Positions 35,281 through 45,389 of a stretch of 64,000 bases of DNA are shown in pieces. Both the position numbers and the translations under genes were made by a program. The notes beneath the pieces were generated by a model. The model was not told the DNA's origin. It made no database searches and worked only from the letters and a program-made list of their open reading frames with translations. This stretch comes from Flectonema sp. DT1601. Lineage: Eukaryota; Euglenozoa; Diplonemea; Diplonemida; Diplonemidae. Position 1 is the first letter of the stretch. Each line of letters starts with the position of its first letter. Location of the stretch: the NCBI GenBank assembly GCA_964019425.1, contig OZ025832.1, forward strand, positions 1 to 64,000, written 5' to 3'.

Positions 35281-36005
35281 TGTTGTTGAGATTCATTTTC
35301 TATTACGACATCAGTAGTTTGTACTTCTGATGAAATCAACACTTTGGGAGTAACAGGTTGATTTCTAGTCATCTGAGTGTGATAGTCATCAACTCGAAGG
35401 GTGAGTGTTTTTATTTCTTCTTTCAAGTGAGATATTAACATTTGACTAGCTTTCTCAGAAGCATTCATTTCTTGTGTCGTTGTTTGGTTTCTCTTCGTCA
35501 ATTCGTTGGATTTTTCTTCGAATCTGTCGGACTGCCTTAGAGCTGTTCGGAGTTGGGTTTTGAGGTCTTGGTTGTCAATTTTAAGAGAAGTCAGTTCGTC
35601 ATTTGCTTTGATTAGTTTTTGAGAAACTTTTTCAATCCCACCCTTGACATCATATTCGTTTAGTTTATTATCCAACAGATTATCGTACCTCGTCATTGTT
35701 TCTCGTAGTTGTTGTTCTAGTCCATCGTACTGGTCTTGTAATCTTGTTATCTCTTCACAGAGCATTGCAGTGCTTCCTATTTTTACAATTTCTGTACCTT
35801 CTCCCAAAGGTACTGAGCTTACACTCCGTCCACTCAGCGTACCACCAGACTGATATGATGCACTTCTTGCTGTTACTCTGTCACTCCCATTTAATAAATT
35901 ATCAATCGATTGTGAGCTGTTAATTACACCTCTCTGTCTTTTACTTGTGAGTAACCCCTCAAGAGTCCCTGGTCTGACTGATCCACGAGAAGTACTTCGG
36001 GGCAT
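34666..36005 (-). CDS. Coiled-coil protein with a frame break in a CAA repeat
   Basis: A first frame (36005 to 35229) gives a basic Ser/Gly-rich head (MPRSTSRGSVRPGTLEGLL) and a long coiled coil (LQDQYDGLEQQLRETMTRYD). It enters an (AAC)n run read as Asn and stops after KK. A second frame (from about 35284 to 34666) reads the same run as CAA (Gln) and continues as coiled coil (ASLLESVRSDLDGQLLTLRE) to LFV. The head and the helical continuation suggest one protein of about 440 aa interrupted by a net one-base shift at the AAAA run (35278-35281). That may be a sequencing error, repeat slippage or a true truncation. The acceptor ACATTACATTAG lies 18 nt before the ATG. Likely cytoskeletal or scaffold. 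Confidence 0.65.
35232..35289 (-). repeat. CAA trinucleotide repeat with an interrupting A4 run
   Basis: About 17 CAA/AAC units broken by AAAA at 35278-35281. The repeat lies inside the coiled-coil gene and marks its frame change. Confidence 0.95.
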
Positions 36006-36692
36006 ATTATATGTATTCTTCCCCTAATGTAATGTGAAAGTAAAGCTAAGCTAACAGTAAGTGTAAGCAGCTGCTAACTAAATTTGGTTCAAAAAAGAAC
36101 TGAGCTCATATACCATTTGGAGACGAGAAAAGAAATTACATCAAAACGAAAAAAAAAAAAAAAAAAAATCAAATAACTCCGTACGGAAGTTGGCAAGCGG
36201 CATACTCACAAGAGGGACAGACTGGTTGCTCTTAGGTACGAAACTTTTGACTTTACTCTCTTCGTTTACCTATCCGTATAAACAACACTGAAAACCCATA
36301 AAAAGATAGAGTAGAAAGTCGGCCATCCTCGAAAAACAAACCAACTAACAATGCACGAAGTAACAAAACAAGACTTCGAAACAGCTCGCTAGGGGGATGG
36401 GGAACCAACTATCACTCTGGGAAGAGTGAACCACCAGACGGTGACAATATTATCCTGCAACATGCTAGAGGAGAAAGAGAATAAAGAAGGGCAAAACGTA
36501 ACTAGTTAAAAGAAAGTAAATAAATAATTTAAAAAAAAACTATCCCGAAAATAAACCAAACCTAACCTCACGAAGTAAGTAGGCAAGGGAGTGTTGTAAC
36601 AACGTGTGAGGAAAGATTACGAGACACTATTGGGATGTCCAACTGAAATTAAATAAAATTATTTGACTCCTTCCGAACAAGAGAGGAGGAGA
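36006..36692. other. Intergenic spacer
   Basis: AT-rich, with an A tract at about 36150-36169. It holds the splice acceptor of the gene to the left. No gene seen. Confidence 0.6.
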
Positions 36693-39248
36693 TCAAAACA
36701 CGTGTTGCGATGCCTGCAGAGCCTTTGCGAGATCTTCATCCTCATCGTTGCTGGAACGAGATGGACCTGCAGAGTATGGATCCCGTCGAGGAGGATAGCT
36801 AATTGAGTCCAAAGAAGCTGCCAGAGCTCTGGCAACGTCAGCATCTTCATCTGTCTGGTTGCGTGACTGCGGCGGTGGTGGTCCAGGACGTTGCTGAATA
36901 GCATGTCTACTTCCACCCCCTCTGTGGCTGCCCAATTCTCTAGCCAAGGCTGCATCAGTTGCTCGTTGACTCTCCAAGTCACGTTCCCGACATGCTGCAG
37001 CAATTAACCGATCTGTCTCATTATCTTGTTGTGGTGCTGATACTAAAGCAGTTGGTCTACTGACACCACCAACACCATCTAGTCGGTTATTAATATTTGA
37101 TTGTTGAACAGGTTCCACAGCTGGTGGATGTTCTAATTGAGAGGAGCTGGTTGCCTCTCTAGCAGCAGGTGCTTTCTTTTCAATTCTACTGTTGCTTTTA
37201 TGTTTAACATTCGTACGTTGCGGTACAGCTGCTGGGGTAGCGTGAGCACGTCTTCCGTATTGCGGTGCTGGTGCGACCGTTGGGCGAGGACCACTCGCAG
37301 AGGGCCTCTTCAGAAGTGCCGGCTTTGGAATAACTCCTCGGCTACTGCCGTGCGATATCTTCTGAGATCTGATTCTGTCTTTACGCTGATTATTTTGATC
37401 ATCCTTTTTATTTTGTTTAGCAGCAACAACACGTTCTTTCGCTGCTGCAATGCGTTCCATTTCTTTCCGCTCCTTTGCTCGAATATCTGCGATACGATCT
37501 TCTTGTTGTTGTTTAAGTCCTGCTTTCCTTGCTTCAGCTTCAACTTCGCGTTGCGCAGCTTCCTTACGTCTTGTTGCTTCAAGGAGAGCGTTACGCTTTT
37601 GCCGCTCGTCAGAAATAGTGGAGTGGATTTCATCACGCTTGTGATTGGCTTCCCTTTGCTCCAGAAGTTGCTTTTTGAGAACTTCTTGTTGCAGCTGCTC
37701 ATTTGAGTGTTTCAGGTTTGCTATTTTTTGTTCTTCTGATGCAATTTTAGCCCTCACCTCAGCTTCTTCAGCAGCACGTCGTTGTTGTTGTTCCTTCTCG
37801 TGTGCATCAGCTTGTTGTTGTAGAAGAACCTGTTGGGCTTGTTTCCGTTCTTCTTCCTCAAGTAGCTGTTTTTGTCGGAGCTTTTTATTTTCCACTTCCT
37901 GTCGACGTAACGCATCAGCTTCTGCTTCTCGTCTTTGCTGATGTTGTATTTCCCGCTGCTGCTGTTGTTTCTTAAGCTCTTCTCTAGCTTGCCGTTCTTT
38001 TTGTTCGTCGAGTAACAGCTGTCGTTCTTTTATTATTTTTTTATTTTCTGTTTCCCGCAGCTGTCTTAAACTTTCTGCCTCAGCCTCCGCGGTAATCTTT
38101 TCCTGGCGCTTTGCTGTTTGGTGCTGCTGCTGTTGTTGCCGAAGAACCTTTTTGTCATCGGCTAACTTTTGTTCTCGGATTTGTAATTCCAGTCGTCGCG
38201 CGTCGTCCTCTTCCTTCATTGATGCGATTAGTGAACGTTCCTTAGCAGCTTTCTTTTGTTTAGCTGATTCTTGTTTAGCAAGTTCAGCTGATTTCCCTTT
38301 CTCATATTGCGCAACAGCTTCAGGAGTCTTCTCCCATGTGACGTACTTTGTGATTGCAGCACTTCGCAGTTCCGAAAGAGTTTTCAAGTGGCGCGTCTTT
38401 GCGGCTTTGAGTCGACCTCTCTTCTCAGATGCGAGTTGAGGATCAGAAGAAAAAGTGTTCGCAACACCAGTGGCTGTAAAGGTTCCATCCAAGGAAGGAA
38501 TTACATACGAACCTGTTGAAGAAACTTCAAGTAAGTTGTTGTTGTGTTGCAATGCTGGAGAACTGATTTCGAATAAACATGAAATAGCGTACGGAGTTAA
38601 ATTGCATTCAATAGTATCGCCAAGCCACTGTAGTGGCGCCAGGAACGCGTGAGTTTCGGTACTTGTGTTGCAGCAAACATTTATAAGAGGAAGATCTTTA
38701 TGCTCCCAAAAGTGAGGGATGTGGTATATCTGTGATAACGACGTTGGCTGTGGAAGACGTACTTCTGATTGATTTGATCTCACTGTTCCTTTAGTTTTCT
38801 GTAAACACTTCTCTGTCTGTTCTTTCCAAGAACACCATCTCACTTTAGCTTCTTCTAAATCCTTACAGAGGTCTGATGATTTTCTCTTTTTCGCAGCAAT
38901 ATTTTGATTCAATTTGAGTCCAGACAATGCATCTATCGGGGTACCTGATACTTCATAAGTATTATTGTAATCACTTTCAGTAACAGCATTGCTTAAAATA
39001 TTATTATTATCAGGTGTTAGGGTGATTGTCTTTCCCTTCAGACCGAATAATAATCCGAGAGTGTACCTGCTGATGTTGCCGAGTATAGAACCGTCATCTT
39101 GATCGTCTAAGTCGTCGTCACTCCTTAATGGATAGTCGATGGTCACTCCGTCAGGTTTACTTAACTTCGGAGTAAAGACGTGTTCAATATTCCCATTCGT
39201 TATTTTAATGGTCGGAACAGCCACGAATTTCGTAAAATCACAAATCAT
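36693..39248 (-). CDS. Long coiled-coil protein with C-terminal ubiquitin-interacting motifs
   Basis: 851 aa, single exon. The ATG is 16 nt after the acceptor ACTAAAAACAG. Residues 1-280 look folded (ICDFTKFVAVPTIKI; LPLINVCCNTSTETHAFLAP) but match no family I know. Residues about 290-640 are a continuous Glu/Arg/Lys/Gln-rich helix typical of a single alpha-helix or coiled coil. A basic Pro/Ala-rich linker follows, then two good ubiquitin-interacting motifs at the end (DEDADVARALAASLDS and DEDEDLAKALQASQ) and a weaker ALARELGS-type segment before them. The UIMs suggest binding of ubiquitin chains, in endocytic sorting or proteasome-related work. The N-terminal partner domain is unknown. Confidence 0.8.
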   Translation of the reverse strand: MICDFTKFVAVPTIKITNGNIEHVFTPKLSKPDGVTIDYPLRSDDDLDDQDDGSILGNISRYTLGLLFGLKGKTITLTPDNNNILSNAVTESDYNNTYEVSGTPIDALSGLKLNQNIAAKKRKSSDLCKDLEEAKVRWCSWKEQTEKCLQKTKGTVRSNQSEVRLPQPTSLSQIYHIPHFWEHKDLPLINVCCNTSTETHAFLAPLQWLGDTIECNLTPYAISCLFEISSPALQHNNNLLEVSSTGSYVIPSLDGTFTATGVANTFSSDPQLASEKRGRLKAAKTRHLKTLSELRSAAITKYVTWEKTPEAVAQYEKGKSAELAKQESAKQKKAAKERSLIASMKEEDDARRLELQIREQKLADDKKVLRQQQQQHQTAKRQEKITAEAEAESLRQLRETENKKIIKERQLLLDEQKERQAREELKKQQQQREIQHQQRREAEADALRRQEVENKKLRQKQLLEEEERKQAQQVLLQQQADAHEKEQQQRRAAEEAEVRAKIASEEQKIANLKHSNEQLQQEVLKKQLLEQREANHKRDEIHSTISDERQKRNALLEATRRKEAAQREVEAEARKAGLKQQQEDRIADIRAKERKEMERIAAAKERVVAAKQNKKDDQNNQRKDRIRSQKISHGSSRGVIPKPALLKRPSASGPRPTVAPAPQYGRRAHATPAAVPQRTNVKHKSNSRIEKKAPAAREATSSSQLEHPPAVEPVQQSNINNRLDGVGGVSRPTALVSAPQQDNETDRLIAAACRERDLESQRATDAALARELGSHRGGGSRHAIQQRPGPPPPQSRNQTDEDADVARALAASLDSISYPPRRDPYSAGPSRSSNDEDEDLAKALQASQHVF

Positions 39249-39787
39249 ATCTCAAAAGCCTTACCTGTTTTTAGTATGGAAATAGTTTGACTGAGTGATA
39301 ATTACAACAACTACACAAAAAAACAACAGACTGCCATCATGTGCAGCATAAAAATATATTTTTATTTGGAACTAACCAAAGAAAAAGCTTCTCATAGGGG
39401 TGGAAGCAGCAAAAACAATGAAAAGGGTTTTTGCTTATGAGGGTTTTTAAGAATTTATTTCCCGATGTCATGGGAACTCAGAACCTACCTGGGGTAGTGA
39501 TTCACGACAAAGGATCACTACGGGGATTGGTTGACTGAAATCAATACGACTACTGCCTTCTCAAATACGTATCAAAAGATAATAATAATTATAATTCTGA
39601 TGAACAAAGTGGATGAAGAAAACAGTCACACGACTGTTAATAAAAGAGACGATCGGTTGGGGGGATTACAATGTGAAGAATTGAAAGCAACAAAAAGTGT
39701 TAATGAGATCGTTCAGTTTTTGAGGCACCAGAAGATTTAACTAAAAAAGAGTTGCTTGAGAAGAAGAAGAAAGAGAAACTTTTAGGT
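39249..39787. other. Intergenic spacer
   Basis: AT-rich spacer. It holds the splice acceptor of the UIM gene at its left edge. The plus-strand open frame at 39531-39740 has no coding character. Confidence 0.6.
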
Positions 39788-40177
39788 CTACTGCCTCCCA
39801 GTCTCGTAACTTAACAGCGCACGCATTCTTCCTGGAGACTCGTCGTAAGGAAGTGAATTGAGTTGCGGCAACGGTCCGTAACGCGTGTCATTACAGATAA
39901 CTGGAGACTCGACCCTGTAGTTATACTCTTCTGTGTACTTTGGTTTAGATTGTCTACCATAATGATTATTAAATGAATCTCTTACTACAGAATGTGATGA
40001 GAAACTTGAATACACTGGAGCGCTAATACTCTGAACTGTACTCGTAAACGAACAACCCGAATCCATAACAGGTGCCTCAGAGTATCTCGGAGCTGGTTCA
40101 TACGCTACTCCAATACTACGGTGGTCTCGGGCAGGAGAGGCCGGGTGAGAAGACGGAGGTGCCGGCAGTCCGTACAT
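39788..40177 (-). CDS. 129-aa Pro/Ser/Tyr-rich protein, unrecognised
   Basis: Single exon starting MYGLPAPPSSHPASPARDHR, 17 nt after a strong acceptor (TTTTTCTTATTTAG). The sequence is low-complexity (many Ser, Pro, Tyr, Arg) and probably disordered, ending MRALLSYETGRQ. No motif recognised. Position in the cluster, strand and splice acceptor support it as a real gene. Confidence 0.6.
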   Translation of the reverse strand: MYGLPAPPSSHPASPARDHRSIGVAYEPAPRYSEAPVMDSGCSFTSTVQSISAPVYSSFSSHSVVRDSFNNHYGRQSKPKYTEEYNYRVESPVICNDTRYGPLPQLNSLPYDESPGRMRALLSYETGRQ

Positions 40178-40400
40178 TTTACTTCAGAAAAATTCTAAAT
40201 AAGAAAAATACCATCACAACTACAACTTACTACTGTTTTATTAACAATAAGAGGCCAACCTCCTGACAGCTGTTTGAACATAAATTAAATTTAAAACTAA
40301 TTTAAGTAAAACACAAACACAAGAATACCTCACAAAGAAGGTTGTTAAGTCGTTAATTGAAATAATAAATTATAATTTAGAATTAGATACCCAAACAGCT

Positions 40401-41711
40401 CTACTGTGAGTCTCTCTTCTCTTGCATCATTGCTATGTGAAGACCATGGGCAATCCCTTCAGCCCATTGGACTATTTTGAATGCCATGTTCTTTTGGGAT
40501 AATCTAAAGCTCACGATCATTCGATAGCGAAATGAGATCGCGACATCCTTCAGAATTAATCTATTTTCCTTAGGGGTAGTCGGATGCAGTTCCAGAAGAT
40601 CATGTGCTATGTCGATGAGGGAATCGAACGCACGCATTTCAACTGGATAACTCATCCGTGTTTTGTAATCACCCTTATACGATTCTCTTTCCTCAGGTTC
40701 TTGTCCAAGGATTCGTAATACTCTCATTAGGTTATCAGGAACATCACGAGGTTTGACGCAGTACTCTTCTCTTGGGTTGATTCCTTGAGCTTTGACATAC
40801 TTTAAAATAACATTTGGAAGCGCTGGTTGAACATCAAGACAGTCATGAGAGTTCCCCTGGATACTAAAGCCATGATGAAGAAAGTAAATTGAATTCTTCT
40901 GACCGTAGTTTTCAAACACTTCATCGTCTTTTAAAAACTCCCAAGGAGAGTATGTGGTTGCGAAAGTTCCTTCTTGAAGTGTTTGATGAACCCTCTCAGG
41001 ATTTTTAATTCCTTCCTTGCAATTTATCATATCAAGAAACGGAATTAAATTTGGATGACCCCCAGCCCAGATAGTTCTGGTGCTTACAATGCTTTGAGCC
41101 CATTTGTAATTTTCCCAAGTAAATAACTTTCTTGGAAATAATTCTTTATTTTCATCAAATAATTTGTCTTTTAATTTACGAAAAGAATTCTTCCAACTCA
41201 TCTGTTCGCTCGTAAGTTTTTCTTGTAATCCCGTACCTTGCAACTCAGCTACTTCATACGGAGTGTAGTAAGCAGGAGTGTCCATAAGAGAAGGTAAGGT
41301 CTTAATATATGGATACCAAAATGAACGTTCCTTAGTAACGAATTTTTCATACATTAAAAATATTGCTAATTTACTGTGAGTGTGAGTGAGCCCACTTCTT
41401 CTGATCGGATCTGCTAATTGTGTCGTCGCAACCATCTGTTGTTCATTCATAAGTAATTTCATTGGTATTTTTAAATACGGATACTCTGCAGGGATCTTAC
41501 TGGTGGCGTATACTCCGAAGCCTCCACCGGCTTGTGCCCTTCGAACTTCCAATCGGAGAGTCCCACTTTCCTTTTCGTAATGGTGAGTAAACCATTTATT
41601 AAATTCAATTATATCTTCTTCTGTATTTGTGAAGGAGGCGTCTCCGGTTTCCTTTGAAAACACTAATTGACACAATAATACGAATAACGAAATCAGGAGT
41701 GGAATTTTCAT
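40401..41711 (-). CDS. SET-domain protein (SETD3/Rubisco LSMT type) with signal peptide
   Basis: 436 aa, single exon. The start MKIPLLISLFVLLCQLVFSK is a clear signal peptide or signal anchor. The SET domain is of the split LSMT/SETD3/SETD6 kind: GGFGVYATSKIPAEYPYLKIP near residue 60, LIPFLDMINCKEG near 212 and EVFENYGQKNSIYFLHHGF near 262. A helical substrate-binding-like tail (RSYxxxM-like TRMSYPVEMRAFDS) follows. Such enzymes methylate Lys or His in cytosolic, nuclear or plastid proteins, so an N-terminal signal for the secretory path is unusual. The leader after the acceptor TTATTTCTCAG is about 40 nt and mostly A. The substrate cannot be told. Confidence 0.85.
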   Translation of the reverse strand: MKIPLLISLFVLLCQLVFSKETGDASFTNTEEDIIEFNKWFTHHYEKESGTLRLEVRRAQAGGGFGVYATSKIPAEYPYLKIPMKLLMNEQQMVATTQLADPIRRSGLTHTHSKLAIFLMYEKFVTKERSFWYPYIKTLPSLMDTPAYYTPYEVAELQGTGLQEKLTSEQMSWKNSFRKLKDKLFDENKELFPRKLFTWENYKWAQSIVSTRTIWAGGHPNLIPFLDMINCKEGIKNPERVHQTLQEGTFATTYSPWEFLKDDEVFENYGQKNSIYFLHHGFSIQGNSHDCLDVQPALPNVILKYVKAQGINPREEYCVKPRDVPDNLMRVLRILGQEPEERESYKGDYKTRMSYPVEMRAFDSLIDIAHDLLELHPTTPKENRLILKDVAISFRYRMIVSFRLSQKNMAFKIVQWAEGIAHGLHIAMMQEKRDSQ

Positions 41712-42839
41712 TTTTTTTTTTTGTTTTTGTTTTTTTTTTTATATCAGTCGCCCTGAGAAATAAAAAAAATTCAAAATCTACGACAAAAAACTAATCACGA
41801 CTACAACCTAATCACCTGTGAGATAAGTGAAGGGAAATGGTTTTTTTTTTTTTTGAGAAGAAAAAAAAAAAATAAAAACATCATTCAAATTGGAACAAAA
41901 AACCATTTTTCACAAATACAGAATTTGTCCGATCAGAGTATCGAAGTCAGGCTGGTCAGGCCAGTTCTCATTCTGTGTCGTTTTCTTTTTTTTTTTTTCA
42001 CCCTCTCTCTCTTTTTTTTTTTTCTCTCCCTCTTCTCTTCTCTTCCTTTTTTTTTTTTTTTTTTAAAGTTTGACGGAGTAAAGCTAAATAATAATAATTC
42101 GAACAACATTTTTACCTCTCTCTTTGAAGATCAAAAATTGGCAGTGCAACTTCCCGTAATTAACAACAGTCGGTAAACAGATTCTGTGCCCTCTCCTGTA
42201 ACTTTACGTTTGCAAAGACATGCGTGGAGAGAGAACAAAAGAAAAGAAGAAAGAAAAAAAACGTAAAGCACGCATCTTACCAATCCGCGAGCCGATAAAA
42301 CGAACACACTTTCCAACCAAATGGGTATTTTATTATTTTTTTTTTTTTTTGTTGTTGCTCTTTTAGGGTAAAACAACAATGAAAAATAATTTTTTCAATT
42401 GGGTGAATAAACAACCAGACAACAAAAAAAAAAAAAAAAAAAAAAAAAAAACTTTCAAACCGAATTCCCAGCTTCAAGAAGAAGCTAAATCTTTTGCACT
42501 AAAATAATAAAAAATCGTATCCGTGCTTCACTTGTTGAGGTTCAGTAATTGGTCAATAAAGATCATTATATTATAATTATATTTTTCAAAAGTTTTTTTT
42601 TTTTTTTTTTTTTTTTTGTTGTTGTTTTTTTTTCATGAGTGGAAATAAGGTGAGTGAAATAGAACAGACTTACCTTCACACATTTACTTTCGATGATACA
42701 ATCTGGATGGAAGACAAGACGAATATTAGGTTACCCCGTTATAATCATCGAAAATGATAAGTGTGCTTGTTCTTAGTACTCTTGTTCTCTTGTAAGGCAG
42801 CTTTAAATAAATGGAACACGTTCGAACCAGTTTATTTTT
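41712..42839. other. Low-complexity spacer
   Basis: About 1.1 kb dominated by T and A homopolymers (for example 42048-42064, 42424-42450 and 42594-42617). Acceptors for the SET gene lie at its left end. No gene seen; open frames here encode poly-Phe or poly-Lys artefacts. Confidence 0.6.
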
Positions 42840-43572
42840 TTAACTGAAAAGGGATAAGAGTTCATTTCGTCTCTTATCTAAGGTTGAAGGGTCGCCAGTC
42901 ACTTGACCAAAAACCCCATTTGGGGATCCACGAACAGGTGATGAGCTGCTTTCAGTTAGCAATTCCTCACTTTCTTCGCTCTCAGATTCACTGACAACTG
43001 TTCGTTTACTTTTCTTCTCCTTCTTTGATTTTGAAGTTCCTTTCTTTGCTTCTCTCTTTAACCAGGCTCTCATTGTCGGTGGTTTCTTAGTTTTGTGACA
43101 CATTTCTAAACCTATATACTTTGCTTTGATTAACACTTCAATTTCAGAGTTGGGAGTGTGGTCTCCCAGAACGTTACCACCACGACGAGAACGAGCTTCT
43201 AATATCTGGTTTTGAGGAGGGGATTTATTATTATTATTTTAGTTTTTATTATAGAAAAAATAGTTTTAAAAAAAATAATAATAATAATGGATATACCTTT
43301 TTAGCGCGAGCGTTTCCCATCTTTTCCATCCATCGGACCTCATCAACGGTCCACTTATCGAGGTTACAAGATTTAACTTTTGAGATATGAGTTCCCAAGT
43401 TTCGGTGCATTCCAGAGCATCGAATACACACAAAGATTCCCCAGTTTACAACTGCCCATTTCGGTGCAGTAGCACAGCAGTCCATACACTCAGCGTTATC
43501 ACTTCGTTTTAATATTATTGGGAGGTAGGAACCAACTAGTTCTTCACTCTGAGTATCAGGCGGGATATCCAT
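42840..43572 (-). CDS. ArfGAP-domain protein, two exons
   Basis: Exons 43572-43297 and 43205-42840 with a 91-nt intron (GTATATCC...AAAACCAG) give 213 aa. The zinc finger is complete: CMDCCATAPKWAVVNWGIFVC then IRCSGMHRNLG, i.e. C-x2-C-x16-C-x2-C followed by the catalytic arginine region (GMHRNLGTHISKVKS). The domain continues over the splice junction (NARAKK|ILEARSRRG) to the LIKAKYIG helix. A Lys/Ser/Glu-rich tail of about 80 residues follows. ArfGAPs stimulate GTP hydrolysis by Arf in vesicle traffic; the short length resembles SMAP-type proteins. Confidence 0.9.
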
Positions 43573-43697
43573 TTTGTAATAACCACAGCTAGACTGAGAC
43601 CTGCGAGAGTAATGAATACAATTAACTTAAATAGGTGTTGTTTGGTGAACATTTTGCTTATCAACTTTTCTCACAAGGTTTTTTTTGGATGAACTCG

Positions 43698-43731
<34 letters not shown>

Positions 43732-44201
43732 AACTCTCGGAAGTGATGAAAAAAAAAAGATATCAACAACTGAAATTCCCATTATTACCATTCAAAGAAA
43801 AAATAATAGTCGAGAGAATCGATCCAGACCTCGTGGATAGATAAGTCTTATCAAATGTAGCAATCAAAAACCTCAAAAGTTTTGATAACTTACCAGAAAA
43901 CAACATTATTAGTGAAGACAATGAACTTCTAACAGACAATTCAACCAACAGGTTCACCTCACATGGTGGGGTTGAATGTTTGAATTTGTAAAATACAACA
44001 ACTGTTTTGTATCACATTAACAATCTGTTAAGGATAACAGTGACCTATGGTGATGACTTAACCTAGTCTTTTGAAGTAACTATTTAGGTTACGAGAGTAC
44101 TTACCTCTATTCTCTCATCATCAGTTATGGTGTAGAAGTAAGTCAGTCAAACCACTGTGACATTGGGAGGTGTAAGTTCCAACTGCTCACTACTTGAGGA
44201 G
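43573..44201. other. Intergenic spacer
   Basis: It holds the ArfGAP acceptor (TACTCTCGCAG, 28 nt before the ATG) and an A tract (43699-43729). A plus-strand open frame beside the tract is an artefact of it. No gene seen. Confidence 0.6.
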
Positions 44202-45389
44202 CTATCCAACAGCAGTAGTCGTATTAGCAACTGTTGTTGAATTCTGATCTGATATTATTTGAGTAACATTCTGAGAACTTGTTACATTGCGAGTTGTGAT
44301 CATCGGGTCGCTTCCTACATTCGCTTCAGTGGAAAATGGAATAGCTGGCTTTCCTTCCAACTCTCTGGCCGCATTGAGAAGAACTCGTTTTCGAGCCTCA
44401 GCCTGCAACTCTGCGAGTAACGTCAAATCATTAGTTGCGATATCTTCAGATATTTGATGGTTGTAAATCCTCTTTCTCTCTCTGACGACAGCCTTAGCTG
44501 TTGAATACAATTCTTTAAAGTGATGTGGTTTTATAAGAAGTTCCTCAGCATCTTGTGAAGTAGCGATTGCTAACAAATCAGGTCTATCAATACCGTAGGC
44601 GATTAGACTTTCAAAGTAACCCATACTACGGTAACCGAGTTCTGATACAATTACTTCAAGATCGCGTTCTCCATCAGACTTTCTTATCCAACTTGGCTCT
44701 TTTGAATATTTATGAGGAACATCCTCATCTACCACTGTTTCTAGTTGACTGTAACTTCCTTCGAAGACAACTCCTCCAATACGTGCAGTGCACGTCTTTC
44801 CGTCGAGGGAAGCTCTTAGGATGACTCCAACAGCACCTTGTTGGACTTGTTGTTGATATTTAAAAGTTAATCTCTTTGTTGCTCTGACAGCATTACCAAC
44901 AGCAAACAATGGAGTAAAGTTCAATATAATATGATATGATAAAGATGATCTCTGATCTCGTTTTATTATGGCATTGTGAAACTCTGCGACGGTTGATACC
45001 CGAATGCCGTTTACTTTTTGAATTCTCCTTCCAGAGAACTTCTTAAGTCCGGCTTCCGCAGCAGTGCTGTGAGGATCTATTTCCTTTACAACAAGATCAT
45101 CAGAATAGGAGAATCCATATCGTTTTGTTTTCATGTCTTTTCTGACTACTACTTCTTCGTATTTATGAATAGTGTAGCCTCCTATCTGGTCGGGATACAT
45201 TAAACTTACCACGTAAGGAACTGCTTGTAGACTTCCAACGATAACTCCCAACACAATTGCTAATAACAACCTCCTATCACTTGCCACAACATTATAGTAA
45301 CGTGCGACAACTCCTTCAGGTGGAAGCTGATGCTCTACGAGGGTACCTGCACCTGCACGACCTCTTCCTCTTTTTATTCTAATTGGCAT
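44202..45389 (-). CDS. Membrane-anchored PDZ-domain protein
   Basis: 395 aa, single exon, ATG 14 nt after the acceptor TATGAAAAACAG. A basic Arg/Gly-rich start (MPIRIKRGRGRAGAG) is followed by one hydrophobic segment (LLLAIVLGVIVGSLQAVPY, about residues 41-60). Then comes a PDZ-like domain: YGFSYSDDLVVKEIDPHS, AAEAGLKKFSGRRIQKVNGI and VSTVAEFHNAI. A later helical block near 255-320 (MGYFESLIAYGIDRPDLL) and a Ser/Thr/Asn-rich end follow. It is probably a type II membrane protein that organises or binds peptide termini; function unknown. Confidence 0.7.
   Translation of the reverse strand: MPIRIKRGRGRAGAGTLVEHQLPPEGVVARYYNVVASDRRLLLAIVLGVIVGSLQAVPYVVSLMYPDQIGGYTIHKYEEVVVRKDMKTKRYGFSYSDDLVVKEIDPHSTAAEAGLKKFSGRRIQKVNGIRVSTVAEFHNAIIKRDQRSSLSYHIILNFTPLFAVGNAVRATKRLTFKYQQQVQQGAVGVILRASLDGKTCTARIGGVVFEGSYSQLETVVDEDVPHKYSKEPSWIRKSDGERDLEVIVSELGYRSMGYFESLIAYGIDRPDLLAIATSQDAEELLIKPHHFKELYSTAKAVVRERKRIYNHQISEDIATNDLTLLAELQAEARKRVLLNAARELEGKPAIPFSTEANVGSDPMITTRNVTSSQNVTQIISDQNSTTVANTTTAVG

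Noticed and set aside
37137-38652. Several plus-strand open frames of 60-190 codons opposite the UIM protein
   Set aside because: They are antisense shadows of a repetitive Glu/Arg/Gln coding region; Ser/Cys/Leu-rich with no domain.
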